Source: Metarhizium brunneum (taxonomy: Eukaryota; Ascomycota; Sordariomycetes; Hypocreales; Clavicipitaceae). Taken from it: 64,000 nt of DNA. The notes below the pieces were generated by a model, which saw only the letters and a list, made by a program, of their open reading frames with translations, did not search any database and was not told where the DNA came from. The stretch spans positions 2,356,001 to 2,420,000 of the forward strand of contig NC_089426.1 of NCBI RefSeq assembly GCF_013426205.1, in the 5' to 3' direction. Positions 50,091 through 60,927 of this stretch are shown here, piece by piece. The position numbers and the translations under genes are program-made. Numbering within the stretch: the stretch's first letter is position 1; every line of letters starts with the position of its first letter.

Positions 50091-51305
50091 TCATGCCTTG
50101 GCAACCATTGGCAACATCCGGCCCTCAAACTTCCTTACCAGCTTGTTAGTCTGTTCAGCCAGTGAAAGCGTCAAGATTGTGTGAGGCAGAATTCTTGCCA
50201 GGTGAGGCAGGAACCCCTTATAGATGGCGAAAAGGCCCTCTGTGCGGATCGTCTTTCCCAAGCAGTCGAAAACGCCCTTGTAGAGATTGCCGTTTTGGTT
50301 GTAGAGGCGAGACATGATGGTATCTATAGATGACACAACGTGTCAGCGATGGGTGCTCCTCTTCTGAGCCGCGTTTTGCGTTCCTTAGTAGGGACAGTTA
50401 CTTACCAGGGGGGTGCATGAAGCAACAGACAACGAAGCCACTGGCAGCGCTGCTGGCCAGGTGCAAAGCAGGACCCTCCTCCATACCAGCATGTCGCATT
50501 AACCGCCTCTTGGCGAAAAAATATGTCGGCAGCTGGACGGAGCTGCCGAAGCCGGTTCGGATCATTGCCGCACCAATACCGCGATACAGGCCGCCCACAC
50601 CCTCCGCGCGGTAGATCTGCGACAGGCCATCCCAAGCATTGCGATACTGGTGTTGAGTGCCGACCGGCAGAAACGGCGAGTAGCTCTGAAGGCGGGTCTT
50701 GACGAGGAAGAACGGACTGCCGGCAGCTGCGCCAATGATGCCAGAGAAGGCACCGCAAAACATGTTGATTCCGAGGTTCTGGGCATTTTCGTTTTTGAGG
50801 AACAAGGTTGCTAAACCCTTGCGCATGGGATCATAGAAACCTAACCGGCAGCCATTGAGGAGAATCTGGTAAATGTAGGCTGTTCCCAGGCCACGATAAA
50901 TACCGCGTAAGCCTTCGTTTCGCAGGATGACACCCACGCCGTGGATTGGGCCTCGGTAGAAGTGTGGCTGGCGTCCCTTTTGTTGGAGTTCGCCTTGTAA
51001 TTGCATCCTACGGCGACAAAAAGAAAGACAAGAGTTAGGGCCGTTAATGAGATTAAATCCAACTCAAATCACCATTGAATGAGGGAGCTGGAATGGCGGG
51101 CGGGCGAGACAAAAATTGACGTACCGAATCTTGACGGTCTCGAATGGATGGGTTGCCGTAACAGCACCGCAAGCTGCGATGCCGCCAGCGATAAATGCTC
51201 TGTATGTTATAAAAGGTTAGCTACTCTATCAAAGTGCCAAGATAGGAAAAAGGCGGCAAATAAGTGTTTGCGCCGTAGAGGCACATACCCAAGCGTTGTC
51301 GACAT
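50091..51305 (-). CDS. OAC1: Mitochondrial carrier protein, oxaloacetate carrier (Oac1) type
   Basis: This family exchanges oxaloacetate, sulfate and related anions across the inner mitochondrial membrane. Four exons are inferred: 51305-51289, 51199-51125, 51007-50406 and 50323-50091, about 308 aa, the usual carrier length. Three mitochondrial-carrier repeats are present. The first has the full signature HPFETVKIR. The second is degenerate, SPFFLVKTRLQS, without the acidic residue. The third is HPPDTIMSRLYNQ. This combination, with AYIYQILLNGCRLGFYD in helix 2, matches Oac1-like carriers rather than ADP/ATP or phosphate carriers. A tiny first exon of 17 nt is typical for this gene family in fungi. 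Substrate assignment is by resemblance. Confidence 0.85.
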
Positions 51306-52979
51306 TGCGTCCGAGAAATGCGCGGACTGTCAGTTTGGTATGCGGTTCTCCACGGTCAAAGGAGCGGAAAGAAAAGCCGGGGCAAAGTACACAAAAGAAC
51401 GATATAAAAAGATGCGGTGCAAAACAGGTATGTCAACTCCAAAAGCCGCGTCGGCCTCGCTGTTTCCAGAGCCTCAAAATACCAGGGCGCCCAGACCAGG
51501 CGTGCCCAAGATATTTGTAGGGTGGTGCAAGGTTAGACGGGGGGCCTTCGAGGCTCGATTGCGTCGAGGCAGTCGGAAAGCCTGTCCGGCGAGCAGCTGG
51601 GCCTGTTCAATGCAGCCGGGGTATTTTCTCAAACTCGGGATGCCGAAAAATATGTCAACGGGAAAAGACCATAGTGACTGGCGAAGATGACAGGTTCATC
51701 TGCGACGCAGATGGTGGGTGCTGCAACGGGTCAATCGACTGCCGCATCTTCTGTGCCGACGTCGGCCGTCGGCCGCTCCAGGATGGCGCTGGACAATAAG
51801 AAGCGCTCCATTAGGCAGCCCCGAAAAAAAACCCATTCAATGCTGGCGAGAAATTGATGTTGAACCTTGGGGGCCGAGGGGGCCGGAGTGGCTCACTAAG
51901 CACGTATGCGTGGCACCCAGCGCTGGACCGGCGGGGGCACTGGAATGTTCACCGCTGGCGCTGCACATGTGCGCTGGATCCAGATATTAGCCGCACATGC
52001 AGCGACTACCGTGCCTGGAGGACGGAGGGCTTCGGGCGCAGGACTTCACCGCAGAGGCTGGCACAGCCGACTGGAACTATGAGGTCAATAGGAGTACCCG
52101 TTGATTCAATCCATCTAGACCAGTTGACTTCTTTCCAGTGAACTTGACAAATTCGGGAACGTGCCCCGCCTCCTCGGGTACCAGAGGGTTAAGATAAGCA
52201 AGCAATTTAACTGCCTTGACCCTTGGCTCACCTAAGCACCATGCCCCAACCAGACTGGGATAAGAGGACTGCGACTTCGGCTTCGGATCATCTTTTGAAG
52301 AAAGCCAGAATATGTTTGAATCTCCGGGGACTACTAGTCCTTACCGTTGGCCTCCGTATTCCAACCACTACGCGCCATTGTATCAAGTTCCCAACTCTTG
52401 ATCCCTTCTCGTATTATGCGTTTGCCTTTTGCCTCGTGGATGTTGCAATTCCCGCCCGACCCCAAAGGCGGCATCGTCTCAGCGAGAACACCGGCGCGAG
52501 TTGGAGCGAGAGCCGCAAACAGGGTCCACACGCCTAGACTGCAAAAGGTCTGGTCAGCATCAAGCCTCATGAGCACCAAGCAGCTCCTGTGGCTTGTGCT
52601 CCACGCCAAGTGGTCAATCCAATTCTCCAGTTCTCCAAGTCCGCACATGCAACCAAGCTCATCAATGAAGACACTATCAATGCATTGCTACTAGAGACTA
52701 CACAGAGTGGCCAGCCTGGAAATTGCACGGAATCTGTATAACGCCAGGACGCTCCCCCTGGATGTTGACGGCGGCCACCTGCTCCGGCGATCCTATCCCC
52801 AACGTACAAAGCAGGCATCCGGATACTGGTCGGGGTAACAGGACCACAATCCCCAAATTTACGACCTCGTTCCAAACCTGCCAGCGAGGGCCGTGACCCG
52901 TCGCATACAGGCCGTTTCACCCGTGCTTTCGCATGCCTCATATCCCGCGTTTTTACGCAGCCTCAAGAGCCATTGAATC
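51306..52979. promoter_or_regulatory. Divergent region between the carrier and SWD2 genes
   Basis: A 1.67 kb head-to-head intergenic region. Open frames on both strands (for example 51079-51690 + and 52567-52941 -) show no family resemblance. I see no tRNA or repeat worth naming. Confidence 0.45.
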
Positions 52980-54338
52980 ATGTCGTCAACCCCCATGGAT
53001 CTGGACCGCCCTAGCGGCGTGTCCATCAACGGACGATCTCTAAATATTCAGAGGTCGTTTGGCGGTACAGCATCTGTATCTAACCTGAGCGACGTCATAC
53101 CCAGCTTTAGACCTACCAAGGTGAGTGTGCCGGCTTGGTATTGCTCTCTCCTTTGCTCTGCCTTGTTCCTCTCGCCCGTGCCAGAGTCGCGCGTTTGGAC
53201 ATGTTGAGCATGATTTCTAACTCGAGTTTGTCCGCTCCTAGCTGCTCCGACGCGAAGACCTGAAAGAAGGTCGCCCAGTGCCGCATGTCCTGTCCATCGA
53301 CTACGACGATGAGGGCGAGCTGTTGATGACGTCCGCAAGCGACGAGACGATACAGATCTACAATGTAAAGGAAGGTCGCCACGACAAGAGCCTCCTTAGT
53401 AAAAAGTACGGCGTCAAGCTGGCCAAGTTTACGCATACGAATTCGAGCATCATATATGCCAGCACGAAGCAGAACAGTAACGTGGCCTGCTTCCCATGAG
53501 CGCGTCTCGCCGACCTGCCAGCTAACTTTGCTTCTCAGACGCCATTCGATACCTTGCGACCCATGACAACTCGTTCATACGCTACTTCGAAGGGCATGAG
53601 GGCAACGTGACCAATCTCGCGGTTCATCCCGGCAGCGACAATTTCATATCGTGCTCTCAAGACAACACCGTCCGTCTTTGGGACACCCAGTCCAAACATT
53701 GGCAGGGGCAATTGTTTCTCAGATCGCCGTATCTTGCAGCGTACGACCCTTCGGGCATGGTCTTTGGCGTTGCATGCCCTAGTAGCGGAACTGTGCTATT
53801 ATACGACGTTCGTAACTATGACAAGGCTCCGTTTTCGACCGTAGATGTAGTGGAGCAGTGCAGCAAGATCGACCAGCAGAACCTTGTCAAGGGTTGGACC
53901 AAGCTGGAGTTCTCCAATGATGGCAAATCGCTGCTTGTCGGTACCAAGGGCAATGGGCATTTCCTCCTGGATGCGTTTGAGGGGACGCTCAAGGCCTACC
54001 TGCGCAAGCCTACGGGCGGAACCAGGCGACAGGCTCCAGGTGAGACGGCCTCATTATCAAACGGCAATGCGGCAACGGATCCTTCGAATTTCGACAGCAG
54101 CGGGGACTGTTGCTTTGCGCCAGATGGCCGGTTCATCATAAGCGGATCAAGACAGGATATCTTGGTGTGGGATTCTTTGTCCTCGATACCCGACCATAAG
54201 GTGTTGGAGCCCAACTGGACGCTCCCTGACAAGAGGGAAACAGCCGTTGTTGCCTTTAACCCCCGGTTCAACTTCTTTGCCACGGCGGATCAAGATTTAT
54301 TGTTCTGGTTACCGGATGCCTCCTACATGAGCACCTAG
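52980..54338 (+). CDS. SWD2: WD40 protein Swd2 (COMPASS / cleavage-polyadenylation factor subunit)
   Basis: Swd2 (WDR82) is a beta-propeller subunit of the Set1/COMPASS H3K4 methyltransferase and, in yeast, of the cleavage and polyadenylation factor APT module. Three exons are inferred: 52980-53120, 53242-53476 and 53539-54338, about 391 aa. WD-type repeats include LLMTSASDETIQIYNVKEG, the strong EGHEGNVTNLAVHPGSDN...DNTVRLWD (around residues 140-170), YDPSGMVFGVAC, LEFSNDGKSLLVG and CFAPDGRFIISGSRQDILVWD. The N-terminal about 47 residues precede the propeller. The downstream neighbour SRP9 is in the same orientation. Confidence 0.9.
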
Positions 54339-55225
54339 ACTGCGCCTTGAGTTGGAATATGGTTGTGGTGCGGAGTTAAGGCTGGGTTTTTATGATGATA
54401 TGATGACTATTTACTGCATATATCGTGGCGGGGACAATATATATACCCTTGAATCCGGAGGTGTGACGGTGGAACAGTACTATTGCTTCAACCTACAATG
54501 CGTTCTACATCAGTGTTGAAAGCTATATCTGACCCGCGGGCTTCAATGAATAGAAGGGTGAGGGATGTATTCCTTCGTCTTGAATTGGTGCTGGGGGCTG
54601 ACTGCCTTCGGGTAGTCGTACAAAAAAAGTGACATACGCACGATTCCTCATGTTTTAAGTTTATACTCGAATAGTCTGTGCCGTAGCGGCATTGGGGGGT
54701 AGGGGTCTTTTTTCGAATCGATAGCTTCACTGTCGCCGACACTTATACATTGCGTGCTTAAACACACACCGAGCTTCCATGTAATGAACGTTTTGTGTAC
54801 TCACGAGATCCTCCCCGAAAGGAATGCTCCAATACGCTAGAAGACTTCTTAGCATGCCAGGAAAAAAAAAGAAAACGAAAAAAAGAGTAAAGGTTATTCC
54901 GTATAAATTATTCCTACCATTTAGGGTAGGACACAACTTAATTGCCATCACCACCGTCAACGGAGAGAAGCTCCACGCCACCAACCAAGCGGCTCCTATC
55001 CCGTCCCTGCTCCCATGCCCCACCTGACTTTATCCCACCAGACCACCGCCAACCGCACCCATCATATGTCTACTGCGACATCTTTTATTTCAGCTCTTTT
55101 CCTGCTGCGAAACACCACCCTCGTCATTGCAAGATCGACGAAGTACTGGCGCAGGTCAGCCAGTCCGCTCTAGAGGACGGATATCGCCGGATATACACGT
55201 GCCACCGCTGGCAAAATCCGCCAGA
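54339..55225. other. Intergenic region between SWD2 and SRP9
   Basis: This 887-bp region contains the SWD2 3' UTR and the SRP9 promoter and leader. A C-rich stretch on the + strand (about 54940-55100) lies close to the SRP9 start. No additional gene is seen. Confidence 0.5.
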
Positions 55226-55837
55226 ATGCCATACTTCAAGTCGAGCCAGGAATGGCTTGAGCAATCCACGCTTCTCCTCGAGGCTAGACCTTCTACCGTA
55301 CGTGCCATCGCTCGACACCGAGCTTGTATTTGCGCCGAAGCCGGTTTCCACGACCTACCAAAAGAGGCATACAGGCACTGAGTGACAGGGAGCGGGTTAG
55401 CTGACGCCCGACGTTTACAGACTCGCATTACCACAAAATACTCCATACAGCCCGTCAAATCACGGAAAAGGAAAGCGGATGACGCCGATGGAGATACGCC
55501 CGTCAATGACGCCCCGAACCCCCCCCGCGGAAGCCTGGTTATAAAGACATATGATCCCGTCAGTGGCGTCACGCTCAAGTACCGCACCACCAAGGCTGCC
55601 GAGGTCTCGCGTCTGGTCTACTCGTCTCTGGGGCGACTGGGTCGGGCAATGGCTGCCGTGCCTCTCGATGTTCCGGAGGAGGCTATGCCAGATGCATCCG
55701 GTGGTGGTGGTGGTGGTGCTGACGGCGGTGACGGAGACAACAAGGGCAGCGGTGCGGCCACGCCAGCGTCGCAACAACCGCAGGGCCAACAGGCACAACA
55801 AGGTGGCGGCAAAAAGAAGAAGAAGGGTAGAAAATAG
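55226..55837 (+). CDS. SRP9: Signal recognition particle subunit SRP9
   Basis: SRP9 (Srp21 in yeast) helps form the Alu domain of the signal recognition particle, which pauses elongation while ribosomes are targeted to the ER. Two exons are inferred (55226-55297 and 55421-55837), about 162 aa. The start MPYFKSSQEWLEQSTLLLEARPST and the strand pattern TRITTKYSIQPV...LVIKTYDPVSGVTLKYRTTKAAEVSRLVYSSLGRLGRAM match the SRP9/Srp21 fold. The protein is longer than animal SRP9 because of a charged insert (SRKRKADDADGD, about residues 38-50), a poly-Gly stretch and a lysine-rich tail (GGGKKKKKGRK), which could bind RNA. The intron has a CTGAC branch site. Confidence 0.87.
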
Positions 55838-56351
55838 GCGTCAAGAAAGAGGCCGATTACCGTGGGTTGCAGGCTGGGGAAGGAATGAGAACAACGAGCA
55901 CGACTATTGCCAGGCCCAGTGGGAGGACAAGGCCACCAAACTAAAAACAGTTGGAATTAACGCCTGTTTGATCCAACTACCTACACTCAGGGAATGCGCA
56001 GGACATATCTTGCCAGACTGATCAGATCTCCATTTCCAATGCACGTTTATTATGCAAAATATGGGTTTAGCGTGCTACAATACATCATGATCCCATCTAT
56101 CCATTCAATACGGCACTTTCCGCGTGCCTGGTCGTACAAAAAAAACCGCAAAACCCCCAACGCCGGCCATTATTATGGATCTTAGTGACCTTCCCAAACA
56201 ATACCAAAAAGGACCAACAAGCCAATTCAGTAAACCCCCCCTCCGTTATCTGCGCCTGAAGTGGCTTTGCAAATATACAATTCATATGACAAAGGGAAAA
56301 CGGTACACTTTTTTTTCTGAAATTCCAAGTGGCTGTCGTCTGTGAACCAGC
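55838..56351. other. Convergent 3' intergenic region
   Basis: This 514-bp gap between the SRP9 and RNR2 gene ends presumably holds both 3' UTRs. Nothing else is visible. Confidence 0.5.
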
Positions 56352-57791
56352 TTAGAATTCGTCGTCAAAGGTGAAGTCACCGCCGTCTTTATTTTCATCG
56401 GAAACAGTACCGTCTTCTTTCTTGGAAGCGCTGGCCAAAACACCAGCCTTTTGGTAGTCACCAACTCTCTTTTCAAAGAAGTTGGTCTTGCCGCCAAGAG
56501 AAATGTTTTCCATGAAGTCGAAGGGATTGGACGTTTTGTACACCTTCTCGTTTCCAAGAGCGACCAACAAACGATCAGCAACGAATTCAATGTACTGCTT
56601 CATCAAATTGGAGTTCATGCCAAGTAGAGCGCAGGGCAGAGCCTCAGTCAAAAATTCTTGCTCAATAGCGACAGCGTCTGTAATGATGTCGTAGATGACT
56701 TGCTTGCTAGCGCGATTCTTGAGGTGGGAATGCAGGAGGCAGGCAAAGTCAGTGTGCAGACCCTCATCACGAGAGATGAGCTCGTTGGAGAAGGTCAGAC
56801 CTGGCATGAGACCGCGCTTCTTCAGCCAGAAGATAGAGGCGAATGCACCACTGAAGAAGATGCCCTCAACAGCAGCGAACGCGACGAGACGCTGAGCGAA
56901 GGTAGACTCCTTGTCCTGGATCCATCGGATGGCCCAGTCGGCCTTCTTGCGGATACAAGGAACTAGCTTGAGTTAGCAGCGGATCGGAAATAGTAGCGCG
57001 CGTGAACATACTGGTATCAATGGCATTGAATAAGTAGGTGCGTTGGGCATTCTCTTTGATGTAGGTATCGATCAGCAATGAGTAGGTTTCTGAGTGGATG
57101 TTCTCCATCATAATTTGGAAGCCGTAGAAGCAGCGGGCCTCGGGGATCTGAACCTCGCCGCTGAAGCGCTCGACCAGATTCTCGTTGACGATACCATCTG
57201 AGGCAGCGAAGAAAGCCAGGATATGAGAAATGAAATATTTTTCGTCGTCATTCAGACGGTTGTTCCAGTCGTGCAGATCTTTGGAGAGATCAATCTCCTC
57301 GGCCGTCCAGAAAGAAGCTTCAGCTTTCTTGTACATTTGCCAGATCTAATTGTACCCACTCATGTTAGACCCAGCCATGCAAACACCACTTTACGCGTCT
57401 TGACGCGTCACGTACCTCGTGATACTTGATAGGGAACAAAACGAAGCGCTGAGGATTCTCTTGGAGAAGAGGCTCATCGACTTCTGCTTTGATGCCAGGG
57501 GCGACTGCGGCCGATTTGTCGTCTTTCTTGCTCTCAATCTTGGACTCGTGCTCAGCGTCGACCTGCTCAGCAAGGGCAGCGACGGCAGCCTCATCGAGAG
57601 GCTTGTTCTCTTTGTCGGCGACACCAAAATCCAATTTCTTAACCGGCGACTCCATCTTCAGCGAATCAATGGCTGAAGCAGCCTGGAAACGCGGTTAGCT
57701 TCTTAACAATGAAGGGTAGATGGCGACGGGCGCGTCAGTGCCAGCCATGACTGCGACTCACCTGCTTGGAGGGGGTGATCTGGGTAGTCAT
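56352..57791 (-). CDS. RNR2: Ribonucleoside-diphosphate reductase small subunit
   Basis: The R2 subunit houses the di-iron centre and tyrosyl radical used by R1 to make deoxyribonucleotides. Four exons are inferred: 57791-57762, 57682-57416, 57345-57012 and 56962-56352, about 413 aa. Iron ligands and the radical site are present: Asp149 in [10 protein letters not shown], then Glu180, His183 and the radical Tyr187 in MENIHSETY, the Glu of VEGIFFSG, and Glu/His in RDEGLHTDF. The C-terminus FTFDDEF is the peptide that docks on R1. The N-terminal about 90 residues are charged and fungal-type. ACGCGT sites lie about 207 bp upstream of the start (57998-58003) and twice inside intron 2 (57393-57398 and 57403-57408), fitting S-phase control. 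Confidence 0.96.
57393..57408. promoter_or_regulatory. Paired ACGCGT boxes in RNR2 intron 2
   Basis: Two ACGCGT cores start exactly 10 bp apart (57393 and 57403), about one helical turn, near the 5' end of intron 2 (57415-57346). ACGCGT is the MBF/MluI cell-cycle box in yeasts. An intronic pair in an S-phase gene suggests an internal regulatory element, though this is inference. Confidence 0.4.
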
Positions 57792-59027
57792 TGTGATGTA
57801 TATGATGTTATGTGAGGGAATGTATGACAATTATAGGCAAGGAGCAATCACAACGAAGAAATTGGGCTTGAACTCGGCCTGAGAAGATGGTTTGAGGACG
57901 CGATGGTGAGAGAGGGCGTTAATGGGTAAATGGTGGCGCCAGAGCTTTTTGTACTAAACTTGAGCCAAACGTAGAGGTGCGTAGTCACGTGTGCCAGACG
58001 CGTCGAAACGTGTTTTTAGTGGGGGAAACGCGGCCGAGAGGTCGGGAGTACGTACCCAAGTATCGAGGTGGAGCCTTCGCGGGTACAAGCTTGGTACCTG
58101 CGCCCGCACTGAGGGTCCTCCTGTCGCACGCTCGAGCGCTTGGTTGCCCTGGCTTGTGCATACCAGCCACCGATTTAAATGGGCTTGCAGGGAACAACAT
58201 GTGCAGAGGCTCGTCGCGTCCAAGTATTGCCACTACTGGCTCGAAGCCGTCGTCATGATTTGCAGTTTATCAATCAGCAAACAAACACCCACTTCTCGTG
58301 CCTGTAAGACGGAACCCCTGCATTGCCGTCGACTTTGGCGGAGCTCGGGATGGCGTCTCGGAGATGACCTGACGCTGCGCGACTCGCAAGCCGAGACATG
58401 TGCTTTATTCCCTTAGCCAGCACTCAGAAAAATACTCGGTACCTGAGCATGTACATACTACTACCGTCTTCACGCCCCCTTTGAACCAGGGGAGATCAGT
58501 CGCTGGTACGGAGTAATCGGCAAGCAAGCGTTATCAGATCTTGCCAATGTGGAGACAATTACCATGGGCCACGGCAAATTGTACCATCGTGTGTCTCGGA
58601 GGATTGATAAATGCTGCCTTTGTCCTTTACAGTACGCAGAGTGTTTGACTGAGCCGTCCACTCCGATGCAATAATTCTGCGAAAATACCATATGGTACAA
58701 ATTGAGGTGCCTACTGACTACAAGAAATCGATCCCGACAAGGTGGTACTGAAACTTATAGTATTATCGTTCTACCTATTTGGCCATGTGGCTTCTTGTTA
58801 CCTGCTTCCATCTCAACATCAAACAAAGACATTCAAACGTAGTACACACTTGCTTGCTAAACCCTGGTACATATATGCAAAAGCCCCGATAATCATCTGC
58901 CTTGTGTTTTCCCCCGTCAATTTCAATCATCAGTCAAGTCGTTTATCAAGTCCAAAGCTCTAGCCTTATGCGTCATTAAGTCATTTCTTTCCCAGGCTGC
59001 GTTCAGTATGGAAAAGGCAACCCGAGT
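57792..59027. promoter_or_regulatory. RNR2 promoter and 3' region of the DUF4112 gene
   Basis: About 1.24 kb. The part next to 57792 is the RNR2 leader and promoter, with ACGCGT at 57998-58003. A GGTACGGAGTAA site lies near 58505-58516. The open frames here (for example 57991-58416, +) look random. Confidence 0.45.
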
Positions 59028-59889
59028 TTATCTTCGGCCAGATCGTTTCTTTGTGGACCGATGGCCATCCGGGAATTCACCAGGGGCAATGATGCCGTCG
59101 TGGTATCGGCGCTCATCCCTCTGAACCCTCGAGTCCTCTCGGCGCATCCCTTTGCCCTGACGTCGGCCATCTTCTGCGCGGGCGTGATCGGGCAGGTGTC
59201 CCGTCTTGCGTAAATTTTTCTCTGCCCTCTCTCTCAGGAAATCTTCGAGAAGGAGAGCGTTCCGTGTATTGCCTCTGTAGATTGCCTCTGCCCCGGGAAC
59301 CAGCCCAATGATGAAATCAATGGCTACGTTGACCATCATGTGCAACTTTACCGACGCTGGGAGGCCACCTTCAACCTTGCAGCATTTTCTGAAGACTGAC
59401 AGCGACATTAGTCCGTCGATGGCATCTCCAATTCTGTTGCTCGATGTTAGCAAATATTTTGACATGAGTTTTGATGGAACTTGACGCAAGGACTCACCCG
59501 GGAATTATGCCAATCACTGTGCTCCATCCAAAACCAACTCCGAATATTGTGAACAACGACCAGTCCAAGTGATGAACTCTTCTCCTTACTCCCACCAAAA
59601 CCTTGGCATCATGCTCCGAGAGACCAGGAGGCAATTTGCGTTTCTGCTTCACCTGCTTGCCGGTGGGCTCTCCGTTGCGTTTTGTGCCAGGAACTTTTTC
59701 GTAGTAAGGGTCCTATTCCCGTATTAGTAGAATTCCTTCCCTTCGAGACCGCGCATGTTGATGACAGGCGTGGCATAATCAGTATGGTGTCCTCGAAAGG
59801 AAACATGGACTTACTCCTTGACCGAACTTGTCCTGTAACTGTTTGCCTAGAAATTTCCTGGCAGCCGTCTTTGCGATGTACGAGGTCAT
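59028..59889 (-). CDS. DUF4112 domain protein
   Basis: DUF4112 proteins are small, widely distributed proteins of unknown function with a hydrophobic, membrane-associated-looking core. Three exons are inferred: 59889-59815, 59712-59498 and 59433-59028, about 231 aa. The N-terminus MTSYIAKTAARKFLGKQLQDKFGQ leads into DPYYEKVPGTKR. The domain runs from LDWSLFTIFGVGFGWSTVIGIIPGIGDAIDGLMSL (split by intron 2) through KLHMMVNVAIDFIIGLVPGAEAIYRGNTRNALLLEDFL (about residues 70-170). The two GxxPGxGDxxD/GLVPGAE-like segments are the family hallmark. The C-terminal tail is Arg/Asp/Glu-rich and probably disordered. Its start region is head-to-head with DCP2. Confidence 0.85.
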
Positions 59890-60927
59890 GGTAGGCGTAC
59901 GTACAGGAGGCGCCCCGAGACTGGCAGGCTGAGATTGAGGAAGCCAAAATTGTGTGCAAAGATGAAATCAAAAATGAGCCCGGACGCCCTTATGTAGATG
60001 TTCGGCGAGAGCTTTTTGTGAACTTTCTGGACTTGGTTCCTGGGATTGGATGCCTCTGATGCAGGCGCCAATGATGTAATCTATTCGTTCAGTGTTGGCC
60101 CGAAAGCTTGTTTCAGCGACCTGGTGTGCCTGTGCCACGAGCGCGGCGTTTGCATGCGGCCCCCCTTGTCGGGGCCTCCTCTCCCTGTTTGTCGTTGCAT
60201 GTGTGGCCGAGGAGGCAAACGGCTCCCTCCCAGCGGCAGCCCAAGCACCGCCACACCCTTGGGCACGGAGTACGTACCTAGTAGCTACCGGCTTGTGGCT
60301 ACAGCTACCTCGGACGTTGTGGCGAAACCGTTGCCAGTCAAGACGTCGCACTGTAGACCCTGACTCTGTGCAGTGCATGGAACTGAGTCCGAGACTCTCC
60401 TTGTCTCCTCTTCAGTTGCACCCTCGAAGCACAGTGCGTCTGCTCCTCCAATCACCGGTTATCCTCCCTCCAGCCCCTCCGCTCCACGGCTCGTTCGCCT
60501 CCATCGACGATTGCCAGCCCAACCGACGAAGCTGTTCTGGTGACTTTGACCACCGAGTAGCTCGACAATCGAGATTCATTTTGCCTGTTCCCCCCCAACA
60601 CCGCGATCACGCAACCTGCAACTCAGGGAAAATTGCTCTTCATCTGAAGGATTCTGCTATCCATTCGTCCCGACTTTTCAAGGTGGCGCTTGTGCTTTTC
60701 CAGAACAGACCGACCCGCTTCTGCGCGCTCTCTGGAACCTGCTGCGACCACCTTCCCGTGCTTCCCTTGAACTCCGACCATGACAAGCATCCCTTCATAC
60801 CTACGACTTGAAGAGGATTGTTTAGAAAAACCGTGAGCGAGGGAGGTCTTGGTCGATTCATCGACGCAACCTGTTGTTACGTACGCCGTGTACATCCGGG
60901 GCATGGGCGATAAGCCAAAGCGGCACA
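59890..60927. promoter_or_regulatory. Divergent promoter and DCP2 leader with upstream ORFs
   Basis: About 1.04 kb between head-to-head starts. The half near DCP2 is C/T-rich on the + strand. It contains two upstream reading frames: 60780-60836 (18 codons) and one starting at 60903 that overlaps the DCP2 start in another frame. A CACGGAGTACGTACC motif lies near 60264. The + frame 60092-60811 looks spurious. Confidence 0.5.

Noticed and set aside
60092..60811. 239-codon + strand frame upstream of DCP2
   Set aside because: It lies in the divergent promoter, is low-complexity and resembles no family. The conserved Dcp2 start is at 60928.
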